Numbered from the stretch's first letter, positions 11,196 to 23,573 are shown. The stretch is 64,000 bases of DNA from Branchiostoma floridae (GCF_000003815.2 NC_049980.1:5104357-5168356), one strand, 5' to 3'. Numbers and translations: made by a program. The notes: generated by a model from the letters alone, not told the origin.

Positions 11196-14100
11196 CGTGT
11201 AAGATAGAAAATCCCAGGATAGGGCAATCGCTAGTCTACACACCCCGCGTTGACACCGTGGGACTCATAGATCGCGGCCCTGTGTGACCCTCAAGGCGCC
11301 CGCCCTATCTTCTCACGGCCGCTCGCGGACGTGTGATGACTAAATTACGGCAGGTTAAAAACACCTGGTCAAGGGTTATCTCACCTGTGAACGCCAGGTA
11401 AAGGTGTGAACAACGCGACGCCAATTAGCGACGTTAACAGGTCGAGGCCAGAGGCAAAAGTCAATACCTTCACGTACTGTACCAGCGTTCACTGACTGGG
11501 CTGCGTCAAGACATCGGGTTAGTTCCTTCACGAGTTTCTTTTCTGACATCCTAACTTTCTTAAGATCATTACCATCTTCTTCCTGTGTAAGATCTAGAAG
11601 GCTCGGTCGAAGACAAAAGTCTTGGGCCTGACTTTGCGCTCTTCATTTATTAACGGGTTCGAACCATTTTCTTTCACCTTGGGTGACTTTTATTCAGTGT
11701 GTTGCTTGCTATAAGTCACTCGATACAATCGATTTATTTGCGGACCTATCTTCAATGGCGGTTCCGTGTGGCTTATTGTAAATATGATTCTATTTTTGCT
11801 GGTTGTATGTAGTATGAAACGACAACGTTATTGTGTAAAACCACCGCCCACCCTTAAGCAGAGGTTCAGATCAAAACGGTTTTATTTCAAACGTCGAGCT
11901 TTACACAAAGCTTAGTTCCACCAACTCAACACAGCCCTATGTTTGCTTGTTTTTCTTACCAATCCTTCGCTCGGTTACCCTCGCCTTTTAGAAACAAAAA
12001 TACCTTTCAAATAATAGTTTTCCCCAACTTTTCCTTGAGTACAAACGTAACGACTTATCTCTTGTAGACAATGGATTGTGGAATTCGTGGGTGCGTGTCT
12101 CACACAACCTTTCAGGTATATCTGTTCTCTTTGAAAACCTGACCACCGACAATCGACGCGCTAACAGTTTTGCTTAACAGGCTACAACAATAACAAACCC
12201 ACACTGGTTGATATGCACGAGTTGAAGTGAATGGCGCTTTTCAAACACCGCCTGCATACTGGGATCCCCATCGACTTAATTTTCACTCCCATTCTTTTCT
12301 ATCTCTTTTATAAACAACGGCGTTCGAACTTAGGACCCAGTCGACATATGTCGTACGACCACCGTACGATCGCAAAAGAAGGCGCGTTATTTGGATAGTA
12401 TAGTCGTAAGTGTGGCAACATTTAGCTGTCTTGGTACTAGAAACTAAGTTTGTCTTATATATCCTTGTCGGTATTTGGTTCTGTCATATCCTGCTTGAAA
12501 ATTCAACGTACGACGAGCTACGACGATCGTGAGTACGTCGCTACTTGGTCGGGATTAGTTCGTACACCGTATTTCATCACAGGTCCTCTACAATTGTAGA
12601 AAGACAGACCTAAATATGTCAGGCGGTCCTTACTATAGTAATAAATCTCTGCAATGTTTAATGGGGCGTGAAGAGGGACATGTGGGGCCATGGGAAATCT
12701 GTACAGGATTGATGACTTGTTTATCAGGGAATGTGACAGGGTGTGGGAGAGACTCTTTCGTGCGCTAGGACTCTGCATGATGTAGGAGTGGGTACGGGTA
12801 CATAAATTTATGCACAGGTATGGTCCAGGTCCAGAGGGTCAGGTCCAGGTCCGGACCTGAACCTGGACCTAATTATCTGTAAAAACTTGAGAATGGGAAA
12901 TACTCAAAACAGTTGTTTATTTCGCTAGGACTCTGGATTCTGGTTGGTGGAGTACCGTAACTTGGCTTAAGTCCACTGGCGTTCAAATCAACTCTAACTG
13001 CCTAAAGTTGTTTTAGACCAAGTTTGTCTGTAGAAGCTTAGTACAATTTTTATCATCTCTCCTTTACCTATCTCTTGTTATTTTTGTCTGGACCTGTAAT
13101 CCCGGCAAAACACGTGCACGTAAGTTTACGCCTGCCGGTATCAACTGACGTGTTCGTTTTATAAATCGTTCCGAAATCCGGGCTCCTTTTTTTAGGTCCG
13201 TTTTTTCTTGCCCGGTCAAACAAGAAAGAACCCTACTCTGAAGGAAGGAGAGGTAGTGTCTTATGAGGTAAAGTTGGCTTGTCGGTCGAGACCGTTGTTT
13301 TAGGACACAAGGTAACAGTTACTCAAAGTGACTGGATTATGTAAACGGTTACACGTTTCAGACAGCACCAACTACCTCTCGTCAGTCAGTGAGTTTTCGT
13401 CGGTCCAAAAAAAAGGTAGACTGTATTTTGCCTGAAACGTCTGACCGTTTCTAAAAAATCTATCCCGTTGCTTGAGTAACCGTTACCTTGCGTATCGTAT
13501 TACCTTGATGTCCAACTTTCATCGACGTGTGGTTTTTGTACGTTTCCCGTACATAGAATACCGCTGTGTTGACAGTAGGATTGTCTAACTGTAAAAATAA
13601 ACCATTCTCGCTCAGAAAACAACAGTTGAGAGCTTTTCGTTACTGACCTGGAATATTTACTGCCGTGGCCCACTTGGTGGTCTACATGTTCTTCCGGTGG
13701 ATTTGAACAAGTATATACTAGCTAGTACAATCCCATATTTTACATGCACTTTATATATATGCTCAAAACTTTTAGCCTGGGTGCCAGCCTTTATATTTTC
13801 AATTCGCGACCGAGTGAGCGGACTAAATCGAAAAATTAAGCCTAGCACTCAAGACTATGCTACTACGCTCGTTTCTCACCATTTATGCAAAGAGTGTGTA
13901 TGTATTTATATATACAAGTTTACATTTTGTACATTTCTCCACAGCGACGAACATGCTATCGCTTGTTGGTCTTGTAGTGTTGTATTGAGTGGAATTCGAG
14001 AAATTGTAAACAACGCTATCAAATCATTCTAATCGGTGACTTAAACATAACAAGCGTTAACGCTTTAGAAACACTTTGTGTAAGTCAGGCTTGCCTTCTT

Positions 14101-14200
14101 TCTTAACGTTTTCTTGAAAAAAATCTTATTTTTGTCGCCACGTCTTGATTTTAAAAGCTTTCCAGTACGTTGAAATGCAACAACAACAACAACAACGCGC
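11196..14200. other. No gene seen upstream of paralogue 1
   Basis: Apart from the palindromic repeat at 12785, only a fragment around 13475-13520 (accgttaccttgcgtatc) recurs, at about 21303. A caacaacaacaacaac run lies at 14178. Any distal promoter or enhancer of paralogue 1 would lie here, but no site is recognised. Confidence 0.5.
12785..12872. repeat. Palindrome-rich repeat of ggtccaggtcc units
   Basis: gggtacgggtacataaattt is followed by four aggtccaggtcc-like units in both orientations. It forms a hairpin around ccgg at about 12850. Confidence 0.5.
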
Positions 14201-14203
14201 ATT

Positions 14204-14209
14204 TATAAA
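14204..14209 (+). promoter_or_regulatory. Possible TATA box for paralogue 1
   Basis: TATAAA lies about 230 nt before the proposed leader donor. A start about 30 nt downstream (near 14235) would give a 5' exon of about 200 nt and would exclude the ATG at 14221. This is motif and position only. Confidence 0.25.
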
Positions 14210-14438
14210 GCAGTAATGTAATGCCTGATTATAGTGGAGTAAGCACCTCCCAGGATTTACGAAAACCCTTCGTTAAACAACCAGGAGATGTTTTCTTTCT
14301 CGCTCGATTGACGCAAGAGATCGCGATGGAGTCGAGTGGAGGCGGCTTCTTTACCTTACGCCTTTGTTCTTGGGTCCGGTATCTGTTACTGTGGGCCGCT
14401 TTACCAGTCATGACGAAAGAATTCTGCGAATGTCTGAG

Positions 14439-14511
14439 GTAAAATATCAGAGTTTTTGTTTCAAACACTAACAGTCTTTTCCCGCTTCTTTTTCTTTTTG
14501 TTCTTTCACAG
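14439..14511 (+). other. Predicted 73-nt intron in the 5' UTR of paralogue 1
   Basis: The donor ctgag|gtaaaat and the acceptor ttctttcacag|gtgtct, preceded by a long pyrimidine tract, bracket a short intron. It ends 142 nt before the ATG at 14654. Paralogues 2 and 3 also have strong acceptors 108-169 nt before their ATGs, which supports a conserved leader intron. If transcription starts before 14221, splicing would join an 87-codon upstream ORF (14221 to 14557) that stops before the main ATG. Confidence 0.6.
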
Positions 14512-14653
14512 GTGTCTGGAGTTCATTCCGCTTGAACTGAAGGCTGTGGAAAGTTAAGAACTGTCGTCCCCGTAACATCTACAAGACAAGACATTACAGA
14601 GAAGACAGGAGGATACATTCATTCAACGAAACTTTCTGGGATGTGAACTTACG

Positions 14654-15514
14654 ATGGCGAAATTACAAGGAAGCCAGTGCACGAGATTCGCGTGGATCTT
14701 GCTCGTGTTCGTTCTGAACATTGCGGACTGTTCTAGCTCAACGGCGCTCGGCCGCCATCTTGTTTCAGACGATGAGGACGCCTCTGATCACACCATCGCT
14801 ACCCTGACCGACTTTTGGCAGCGGGTGAAGGCAGCTGTGCAGGACACAGAAGTCAAACTGGACGACACCTCGCCCACAGAACCGATATTTGGTAAAGACG
14901 ACGCGCCGATCGACCCTCCCCCTCAGACGAGCGCTCTCGCAAACGATATCGTGACACAAATTCTCTCATCCGTTGCCCAGGGCAACGAGCAGCGCGCGAG
15001 CAACGAAGACCTCCTCACCAACCTCACGGCCAGAGTCGTCAGCATCGAATCTGAACTTGCTCGTGTGAGAAAGGTCAACGATAGACTGCAAGACCAGGTG
15101 CGAAATCTGACGGCTATAAAGAAGGCGTCGCGCGACAAGCGCAGACGACACCACAGCTCGGTGGCGCGCCTTTCCCGCGCAATCTCCAGACTCCAGGGAG
15201 AGTTGGAGAAGGAGAAGCATCGCGTGAGACGCTACGAGGAGGAGCTAGCCTTCATGTCGGAGAGACAGGAGCGACTGGAGGGAAGAATCGCGGAGATCAC
15301 GCTCATGTTCCGCGACCAACACCCGGTCCTCGATCCGGACCCTTCTTCCGTCGTGAAGGAAGTCAAGTCGGCGGACGGAGAACTCTTGTCACCCGAAGGA
15401 AGCAGCCAAGGCAAGACGGAAGATAAGAAAGACGGCGACCCCCACGAAGAAGACGAAGACGATTACTACTACGACTACAACGAACATACGGCGAGAACGC
15501 CGAAAGAACAGTAG
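14654..15514 (+). CDS. Predicted secreted coiled-coil protein with FW-VK motif and acidic Tyr-rich tail (paralogue 1, 286 aa)
   Basis: I do not recognise a named family. The single coding exon runs from ATG in a good context (cgATGG) to TAG. Residues 1-26 look like a signal peptide: basic start, then a hydrophobic stretch ending at D-C. Residues 51-62 carry the block LTDFWQRVKAAV, shared with the two paralogues at 37589 and 40455. About 112-152 and 165-220 are heptad-like, charged coiled-coil segments separated by a basic KRRRHH patch. N-x-T sequons lie at N123 and N151. The tail (about 256-276) is very acidic and holds Y271, Y272, Y273 and Y275, good tyrosine-sulfation candidates. No transmembrane segment follows the signal, so secretion is inferred. 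The exon is visibly GC-richer than its flanks. It lacks the CxxC that follows the signal peptide in both paralogues. Gene reality is strongly supported by the paralogues, the 5' splice structure and the poly(A) signal. Function is unknown. Confidence 0.85.
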   Translation: MAKLQGSQCTRFAWILLVFVLNIADCSSSTALGRHLVSDDEDASDHTIATLTDFWQRVKAAVQDTEVKLDDTSPTEPIFGKDDAPIDPPPQTSALANDIVTQILSSVAQGNEQRASNEDLLTNLTARVVSIESELARVRKVNDRLQDQVRNLTAIKKASRDKRRRHHSSVARLSRAISRLQGELEKEKHRVRRYEEELAFMSERQERLEGRIAEITLMFRDQHPVLDPDPSSVVKEVKSADGELLSPEGSSQGKTEDKKDGDPHEEDEDDYYYDYNEHTARTPKEQ

Positions 15515-15673
15515 GGAAATGATACACAACACTACCCGTCCTGTCTTGCATATAGCAAAGAAATTATCAGAGAGAAAATACGCTATTTAAAAAAAGACTT
15601 TGTTTTTACTCCGTTGTTTGTGGCAGCGGCAAATATATGTTCTGTGTTTGGCATCTGAACGATTTGTATGTAA

Positions 15674-15679
15674 AATAAA
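15674..15679 (+). terminator. Poly(A) signal AATAAA of paralogue 1
   Basis: A canonical AATAAA lies 160 nt after the stop codon at 15514, in AT-rich sequence, in the right place for a short 3' UTR. Confidence 0.6.
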
Positions 15680-15834
15680 ACGTAGATAGAAATCGACAGA
15701 CACTTTAGCTTGAGTGTTTCTCTGTGTAGGACAAAGTGGGCTCGACGTTGTACAAAAAGATATTATCGTGAAATTTAAACTGATGTGTATCTCGTTCCCA
15801 GGACGGCACCTCGTGACCAGGGTTCTTCATCTGG

Positions 15835-16216
15835 CTCGGCCATGTTGATTTGATTAAATGGATGACATCCTCTGGGAACCCACAAACTGATGCGAGCGTA
15901 ATTTTTTCAAGTTTGGCAAAAAAAGTCACCCCCATTATGAAATCTATGTGGTTGAACAAATAGCTAAACGCATGGTTTATCGAACAATAAATACTTTAAT
16001 TCCATTTTTCATCTTCTTCTTTTATCTTGGGAATTGATTGAAATTCAACGACATGAATATTCATTTGAGTTTTTGTTCTTATTACGGCAGATATTTGATT
16101 ATTTTTCAGCTGCTTTGTACGATTTAGTACGATTTATAGTTTTGTCGAATTTTTTTGGTTGAAAAGAACAAATTGTGAGTGGATATCTTCCATGTAATCG
16201 TATTAAAATGGCCTAA
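15835..16216. mobile_element. About 382-bp inverted-repeat element (ATGGATGACATCC family)
   Basis: Left end ggccatgttgatttgattaa with atggatgacatcc and aaactgatgcgagcg. Right end gatatcttccatg and attaaaatggcctaa. It lies about 155 bp after the poly(A) signal of paralogue 1. Confidence 0.65.
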
Positions 16217-16684
16217 GCTTTCAGACCATAGGTTGTGCTGTTTTGAACAGTAGATGCGTTATACCGCAGTATATGCATTTGTGAAATGATATACAGTCTA
16301 CTTCTATGTCAGGCAGATATACCATGCATGAAATACCTCCAATACAGCCCGTACAGGTGCTCAAAGTGCAAAAAAATATATCATGTTTCAGCGAGATGTA
16401 TCGCATCGATGTCACGACCTGTCAATGTACATAGGGAACAGTAACGTTAGTGTTCAACACCGCCTATGAAGTCTTTAGTTAGGCCCCCTTTTCTATAGTC
16501 GGCGATCGCTTACCGCCTGTCCAGCGACGAAAACTGCCTTGATTCTACAGTTGGAATATGGTACAAGATGTATAAGTACAATTTGAAAGACAGAAAGACA
16601 TACAGAGCGTAAAGAAATACGTCTTTATCTGTTTAATTCGTTGAGCGATCTGTGAAACCTTTGGTCTTTCAGGTGTCGCGTAGT

Positions 16685-16897
16685 CTGTTCACACTTGTGC
16701 GTACATTCAAGTCCGTATGAGCTGCGTATTTACAATTTTGAATTAGGTAAATTTTGAGGTCCAAGAAGCAGTTTGTACGATAGAATAACTATGCTGTACA
16801 ACAATGGATCCAAGTGCAAAAATAAGTTCTTCTTGGCAAACTTTACCTTAGTAAAAAAATATTAATACGGACTTGAATATACGCACAAGTGTGAACG
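16685..16897. mobile_element. About 213-bp inverted-repeat element
   Basis: The left arm ctgttcacacttgtgcgtac with attcaagtccgtat is complemented by atacggacttgaat and acgcacaagtgtgaacg at the right. Arms are about 34 bp. Confidence 0.65.
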
Positions 16898-16899
16898 GG

Positions 16900-19299
16900 G
16901 CCTAAAACACTTTCCATCAAATTGAAACCGGCGAAACTTGTATAAGCCATAAGCATAATTTAAACACAGTCGATGATGTGAAAAATATGATTTTGAAGGC
17001 AACAAAACACAACACAAACAAAACACACTCATTTATCAACGAAACTAGTTTTAACTACTGCTCAAAATTTTCTCAATTACCTTGTCGCTCCCTAAAAAAG
17101 GAAAGGTATAAACTTACATGCATAATGACGGCATAATGACCCATTATGTTAAATATTGAAAGGCGGAGTCTTGTACAAGTTTAGTTGTGGCCAGTCACGT
17201 CTCACTTAGTGCAAATATCCGTACAGGACACAAAGGAGGCTTGACCGCTTCGGAACCGCATAGCCTGTCAAAGCGGCTAAAAAGAACAACAAAGAAACTG
17301 ACATATTCCATTGGGTCTAACTCGTGCGTGTAAATGGGGAGGTAAAAGTGAATAAATACAGCTTATACGTGAACCGAAGCGTGGTGTAGACTTTTCTTTG
17401 TGGTCAGACTTGTCAGTATCAAGTGTGGGGGATAGAGAGAGCGCTGAAAGAGGGTCTTTGTGAAACTGTAAGGGCGGTGTCACACTTGTCCGTATGCACC
17501 TTAACAGTTCGAACCAAAAGGGAGAATGTAATGTGTGTGAAAGAACAAAAGTGGGAAGATTATCATTTCGGTTTTTTTTTTTTTACCTCAGAATATCATA
17601 GTCTGGTGTAATTGAATATCTTTGTAGATAAAAATATGACGTGGATGACAGGTTTTAAACTGTTTAGGGGTGATAAAACTTCTTAGTCGGGCGAGTCGAC
17701 TTGCTTAGCGTTAGACCTTGTGGGGATGTCTTCTTGTGGTGGACTAAGAGATGTGAATAGAAAGGGAAGAAGTACCCAAAACAGTTTGATACAACAATTT
17801 ACGACAAAATCTGTGATAGTCGCAGTTCCCAAGAAGTACCAAGGACAGTTTGATTCAGCAGTCTACGACGAAAGCTGTGTCAGTTGCAGTTCTTACATTT
17901 ATCGTTAGATGCCGTTTCTGACAGGTCCCTGACCTGGCAAGCCTAAAAATAAATCGTCATAACCCAATGCGTTGTATGGCAGGGATTGTGACCTTCTAAT
18001 AACAGGAAAAGGCAGGAAAAAAGACGGGAGACCTTATGAAGAAAGGAAAGAAATTATTTTCATCTTAGCTGTGTTGGTGATCGTTGACATTCACAAAACC
18101 TCGAAATATTGCGTCTTAATTGCGTCTTAATTCATAGATGTGTTAACATATGTACAGTGGCAAATACTGATACTCGCAACTGGTTCATGGCCCAAACTCA
18201 AATCCTTGGCCTGTTTCAGTATATCAAATCTTTCGTTTTGCGAAGCGTAACTATCTTCAATCTTGTGCGACGATTCAGGGATTGGGGCAAAACAGGTTCT
18301 CCAGAAACTGTACTACAAGTCAAGTCAGAAGTCAACATATAAAGTTACTAACTGCAGTGCCACATTGTCCTGGTCAGTCCAAAAGCAAATCGAAAAAAAA
18401 TCTCACAACTTCTGTGTTTTGTTTGTTTGTTTGTTTGTTTTAAATTCAGCTCATACAGAAATATGTTAACGAAACTGAAAGGCGGGAAAAAAGCATTCCC
18501 TATGCAGACCAAAGCCGTCTCTAATTGTCCCAAAAGGAGTTTTGAGACGACTTTGGTGAATGGTAAAAGCTGAATACAGAAGAAGACTATCAGGCCCTAT
18601 CACTCACCCGTATTTACGTTGTATAGCTGTAATATAAAGTAACCGGTCAAAAATAGATTAATTTCCTCCCGACCTCTGCTCTAAATCTGACGTGTCACGT
18701 GATCACCGGAACCATGATTTCCCTCGCGTCGTTCTCAGGGTACTCATCACACTCCTCATCCAATCATCGTCGAGAAAACAATTCCATATGAAATGACATT
18801 CAATTAACGACGCAAAAGTGATGTGAAAGATGTGGATCTATTATATTATTATTGAGTGAAGATCACCTTTGTCACCTTTGTCAAACACCATTTTTGAACA
18901 ACCGTGAAGAGAAAAGCGCATTAGATATGCATATTCATTTGTACAAATTTGACATGTGAATATCTATGCCTATGAAACTCAGGGAGAGCGAGAAATAATT
19001 AGTGACAAAGGGGAAGATAGATGCAGAAACAGATATAGACAGACAACGACACAGAGAAAGACAGAAACAGATTCTGAGATAGAATAATATAGAGAGGGAG
19101 AGGGAGAGAAAGAGGAGAGATAGAAAGAGAGAGATAGAGATAGAGAACTCTACAAGTGTAGTACGCTTCTTTTCCTGTGTAGGCGAGTGCATTCCTTGCC
19201 AACAATACTTTCTTGGGTTAGTAATTCCCTTTGGTACCCTCCAGTCTCCACAGTGGTAAGAATTTGTGACTTGGGGCCAGAGAGCGGTCGGAAGTGATC
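16900..19299. other. No gene seen
   Basis: Contains a (gttt)n run at 18418 and a short accaagaagtacc-type direct repeat at 17760-17890 (gacagtttgattcagca against aacagtttgatacaaca). Nothing else. Confidence 0.5.
19030..19145. repeat. Purine-rich (GA)n tract next to a sequence gap
   Basis: Almost only A and G on the + strand (gagagggagagggagagaaa and similar), ending about 155 bp before the N run. Confidence 0.8.
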
Positions 19300-19647
19300 N
19301 NNNNNNNNNNNNNNNNNNNNNNNNNNNNNNNNNNNNNNNNNNNNNNNNNNNNNNNNNNNNNNNNNNNNNNNNNNNNNNNNNNNNNNNNNNNNNNNNNNNN
19401 NNNNNNNNNNNNNNNNNNNNNNNNNNNNNNNNNNNNNNNNNNNNNNNNNNNNNNNNNNNNNNNNNNNNNNNNNNNNNNNNNNNNNNNNNNNNNNNNNNNN
19501 NNNNNNNNNNNNNNNNNNNNNNNNNNNNNNNNNNNNNNNNNNNNNNNNNNNNNNNNNNNNNNNNNNNNNNNNNNNNNNNNNNNNNNNNNNNNNNNNNNNN
19601 NNNNNNNNNNNNNNNNNNNNNNNNNNNNNNNNNNNNNNNNNNNNNNN
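19300..19647. other. Assembly gap of 348 N
   Basis: Run of 348 N just after the purine-rich tract. Confidence 0.99.
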
Positions 19648-21089
19648 GAACCATGAGATTATGCCTCCTAGCGAAACTCAAGGGTTCTGCATCTGAACTT
19701 CCGGTTTTGATATCAAGTACCCTGGACATGCTATGATCGATATCTTTTTAATAGTAATAGTTATAAATAGCTGTTGATAAACTCGTGTGGGTTTATGCCC
19801 TAGTGGCTTTGTTTGGAACTGCAGTGTGTTTTTTTTAAACTTCTGAAGAGAATAACTCGATAAGGGATTGGTGTATTCGCTTTAGATTTCACAGAATTTT
19901 AAAAGAAAGTGCCTTATATGGTCACAAATCTACAAGGTACAATGTATATTCAAAGATGTTTAATGAAGCTGCTGCCTGGTACCAAGACTATCAAATGAAT
20001 GGTCCCTCAACTCTGACCTCCCATTCATTCTGGTACTGCAATTTGTGCGTGTGTTACTTCATTTGCTCCCCAGACCGGCTTGCTGCTCAGTCGGCGTTGT
20101 ATATAATCTCTCTGATCGTATTTTCGTGACTAATACCAATAGAAGAGGGACTGCCGAAGCCTCAGCACCCGGCAAGAACAGTACCAGGAAGATGTAAGTA
20201 CTATATACACATATATGTGTGTGTCTGTAACACCTGTGTGTTTGTTGATTACGCAATTCAGCGCGCTCAAATACTGCCATGTATTTGGAGATTGGAACTG
20301 CAACCAATACAACCTATCATTATTATTATTGCTATACAGAAATTAAAACCATCACAATAATTCTGTTTTTAAAGATAGTCTCTTTTTCTAGATGTCTAGA
20401 AATTATTATTGTTTTCTGTAACAGTCATGTATATGTATAATTGTATACAATGTATGCAACTTGTACTCTTTTTGATAGTACAAGCTCCGTGTGTTACGCT
20501 ATGGCAATACAAACAAACGTCAACCAAAACGTATAGACTCAGTCTGGTAAGAAAAAGGTAGTGGTGTAGAAATTCTACATTTTTTTTTCAAGAAAATGGA
20601 AGGGCAGACACAATTACTATAGCAGTCTAGGTTATATCCTCCAGACTTGGACCACCACTAGACAGACGAGTAAAATGTTACCAATACGACTGAAATAGAG
20701 ACCAGTGGTGGTGTGTAGTGCGACGACCCAGTCCCGTTAGTCATTAGTACATCTGCCTGCCCTACAGGGGTAATTTCACGCAACACGATGGCAGCTATAC
20801 TAAAGACGTCCCGTGTAGTAGTCACTTGGTTATGGGACGGGAAAGTGCTGATGCTGTCAAATCCGTTCTTTTTAATAGTTTTGACACAGGAATGGTGCAA
20901 AAGCATATTTCTGATGCTCTTGAAAAAACTTGTGCTGTTAAAGTTCACAAAATTCACAGTTCGAATTCCCTTAAAGTTTACAATTTTACAAATACATCGG
21001 TTAGTACCGGGGGTACTTACAGGTGTCTTAGTAGAATGGGTCAATTCATTGATTACCTTTTTTTTCAGAAATAGCCCGTATAAGCTACA
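19648..21089. other. No gene seen
   Basis: Several open frames of up to 150 codons exist next to the AC repeat. They owe their length to low complexity and show no domain. Confidence 0.5.
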
Positions 21090-21136
21090 CGCACGCACAC
21101 ACACACGCAGGCTGCCACGCACACTCACAAACACAA

Positions 21137-21214
<78 letters not shown>
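21090..21214. repeat. (AC)n microsatellite
   Basis: An uninterrupted AC run of about 38 units from 21139, preceded by imperfect cacgcacac repeats. Confidence 0.9.
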
Positions 21215-21219
<5 letters not shown>

Positions 21220-22013
21220 TACATTTCAATCCACTGGTAGTTGGAAATACTTAGAGAATTTATTATATTATTTCTAACTTTCATCCGGTCGTTTGAGAAA
21301 CTGTTACCTTGCGTATCTTATTACCTGGCGGTCTAACCTTCATCTATGTATCAGTGACTGTACCTCAAGGTCGAAAAGTACCAATATTTGTGCAGAAATG
21401 TAAACCACATGAAAAACCCAGGGTTTCTGTTTAGCGCTCGAGGCTAGAGGAGGCGAGGGCAGGGGGTGAGGTACCCCCGTGTGTCTCCTGTAGCGAGGCT
21501 AAGTGTTTCCATACCCTACAACAGACCAAAACAGTTCTTATGACCTGTGCTCTATTTTAGCCTGGTCACCATTCTCCAATGGTCGGCTTAGAGGTTTACC
21601 GGTATCTGTCTACCGTGGCCGACAGGAACAATAGGCATCACACGTATTTGGCCTGTTCAACACACCCATTTTTTTCCGCTCAACGCCCAAACTTTTGCTA
21701 CGTGACACACTTCCTTTTTTTCTGTGCAACACAGTTACTTTTCAGTCTGCTATGTATAGGCATATTATGGCTTCTGTCAGTCCGTCTTTTTACGTTATAT
21801 AACAACTCGGAGTCTCCGTGAAACAATTCCGCGGGGTGCACTAATGGATCTTTATTAACTGGGCGGGCTAGATACACTCTCAGCACCGTAGAGATAGTGG
21901 AGAGCTCCTGGTGGATGGTATGGTTACCAGTGCGCCCAGCTGCTTCTTCGTGTGCCCCTCTTACCTTGGGATCCAGACAGGACCGGGTAGCTACAGAGTT
22001 TTGTTCGCAGAGC
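21215..22013. other. No gene seen
   Basis: Includes the fragment shared with 13475. No other support. Confidence 0.45.
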
Positions 22014-22139
22014 CAAGGCAGTCAGCCCGACGATCTCACATTAGCGCTCCGGAGAGTTTAAACCTGAAGGAGTTATCGCTACCTCATCGGGCTTAAACTC
22101 CCCGGGGCACTAATAGGAGATCTGGTGGGGCTGACTGTC
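22014..22139. repeat. Imperfect 126-bp inverted repeat
   Basis: Arms of about 47 bp: left ggcagtcagccc, attagcgctccgg, gagtttaaacc; right ggcttaaactccccgg, actaataggagatc, ggggctgactgtc. GC-rich sequence continues to about 22220. Confidence 0.55.
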
Positions 22140-23007
22140 TTTGGGCCGCCGAATAAACTGCCCTAGCTGCCCGATCCCGGCTGGCTCCCAGGGTAGCCCC
22201 TCTAGGTTGGGGCTTGTTTTTGAGGTGTTTGTTTGGCTTAAAAAAAAAACAATAATACACTCTCCTGACTACTATAGAAACATGTGTTTTGGATAAACTT
22301 GAACTTGATAACTAATCCCTGTTGCGGTGACTCATTTCCCTGAGAAAGACAAAACAACACATTCGGTGTACATTTCTTTAATTCTTCCAGCATGGTCAAA
22401 GTCAGGGTTACTCCGAGACATTGTTAATCACCATTTATTACAAGCATTTCTGTAATTACAGATAATTTCACAATTTAGAGGGATGCTTGCCTGTGCAGTC
22501 GTTATTTTTATATGCTTAGTAAAAGTAACGGATCGACATCTGGTGACTATTCTTTTTGGGGGAGGGGGAAGAGGGTGGGCTTTAGGGTAGCAAAACAACC
22601 GACGACATTTCAGACCATACATAGTGATACTCAAAGTGCGGTCACTACTAGTAAGTGTGGGGTGCGTCCTCTAGCGACCTTTTGCTGTACTTCACCTTGC
22701 ATGCTGGTATGACCAGAACCGGTCGAGAAAAACAAACTATGGATTAGGAAAATCCTCTCCTGTCCACCCTCAAGTTACGGTTGAGCTATCTGGCCTTGCA
22801 TCACCCTTAAGCGCACCTGTTGGAATAGGGACGAACCGTACGTATTTTCGCCATTTGTCCCATGCGGTCACCTGACGTGGGACACACGGGGAAAATACAT
22901 GACCGCCTCTACATGTAGATGCAAGATGACTTTGTGTTGTCACTGAATTATAATTAATCAAAGCATGCGCGCACAATGATTGATATTCATCGAAAGAGAT
23001 ATGTCAT

Positions 23008-23110
23008 GGTCGCGCCTGATAGCGACTAGTTCGAGTCTTGTTCGCCCACTTGCGACGTTTTGCAATCATTTTTTTTTTTAATTTTCCAAATAAAATTCTA
23101 CAACTCGAAT
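23008..23110. repeat. Dispersed repeat fragment (partner at 55130)
   Basis: cctgatagcgactagttcg, gttcgcccacttgcgacg and a T-rich stretch match the complement of 55185-55275. Confidence 0.4.
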
Positions 23111-23407
23111 GGCATCGTCCACAATATACGGGACCGACGCCGGAAAAAAAGTCGCAATCTTACTCACAAACACCTGCTTGCAGAGTAGGAAGGTTTGGCG
23201 TCACTGTGACCCATACTCTGAGGTATTTTAGGATTTGAAAACGATATACATAAAATCACGTCTAGTCTACCTTCGAATTCCAGACTAACAGGAAATACCT
23301 CTTCATGAGCACATCTACTCGACAGAAGCCAGACTTCAACAAACCACGTGTCGAGTAAGTAGTCATGATTAGGGGTGGGTACCGGTATGTTATATGCCCC
23401 CCCCTAG

Positions 23408-23573
23408 ATTAGGCGAAAATCGATCGGACAACTAGTCTGCCAGCTCTAAATTTCGAGTGAGGCCTGTCCCTGACAGGAAGGGGGAACCCTTCCATTTTTT
23501 CGTCGGCGGCAGGGCCATGCCTCCTCGTAATTTAGAGCTTGCAGACTCGTCGTCCGATCGATTTTCGCCTAAT
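23408..23573. mobile_element. 166-bp foldback element
   Basis: attaggcgaaaatcgatcgg and ctctaaatttcgag at the left are complemented by ctcgtaatttagag and ccgatcgattttcgcctaat at the right. Arms are about 60 bp. Confidence 0.7.

Noticed and set aside
19266-19736. Long open frames across the N run
   Set aside because: Open only because N codons are unread.
20658-21284. 208-codon minus and 150-codon plus open frames
   Set aside because: Their length comes from the AC microsatellite (Val-Cys or Thr-His runs).
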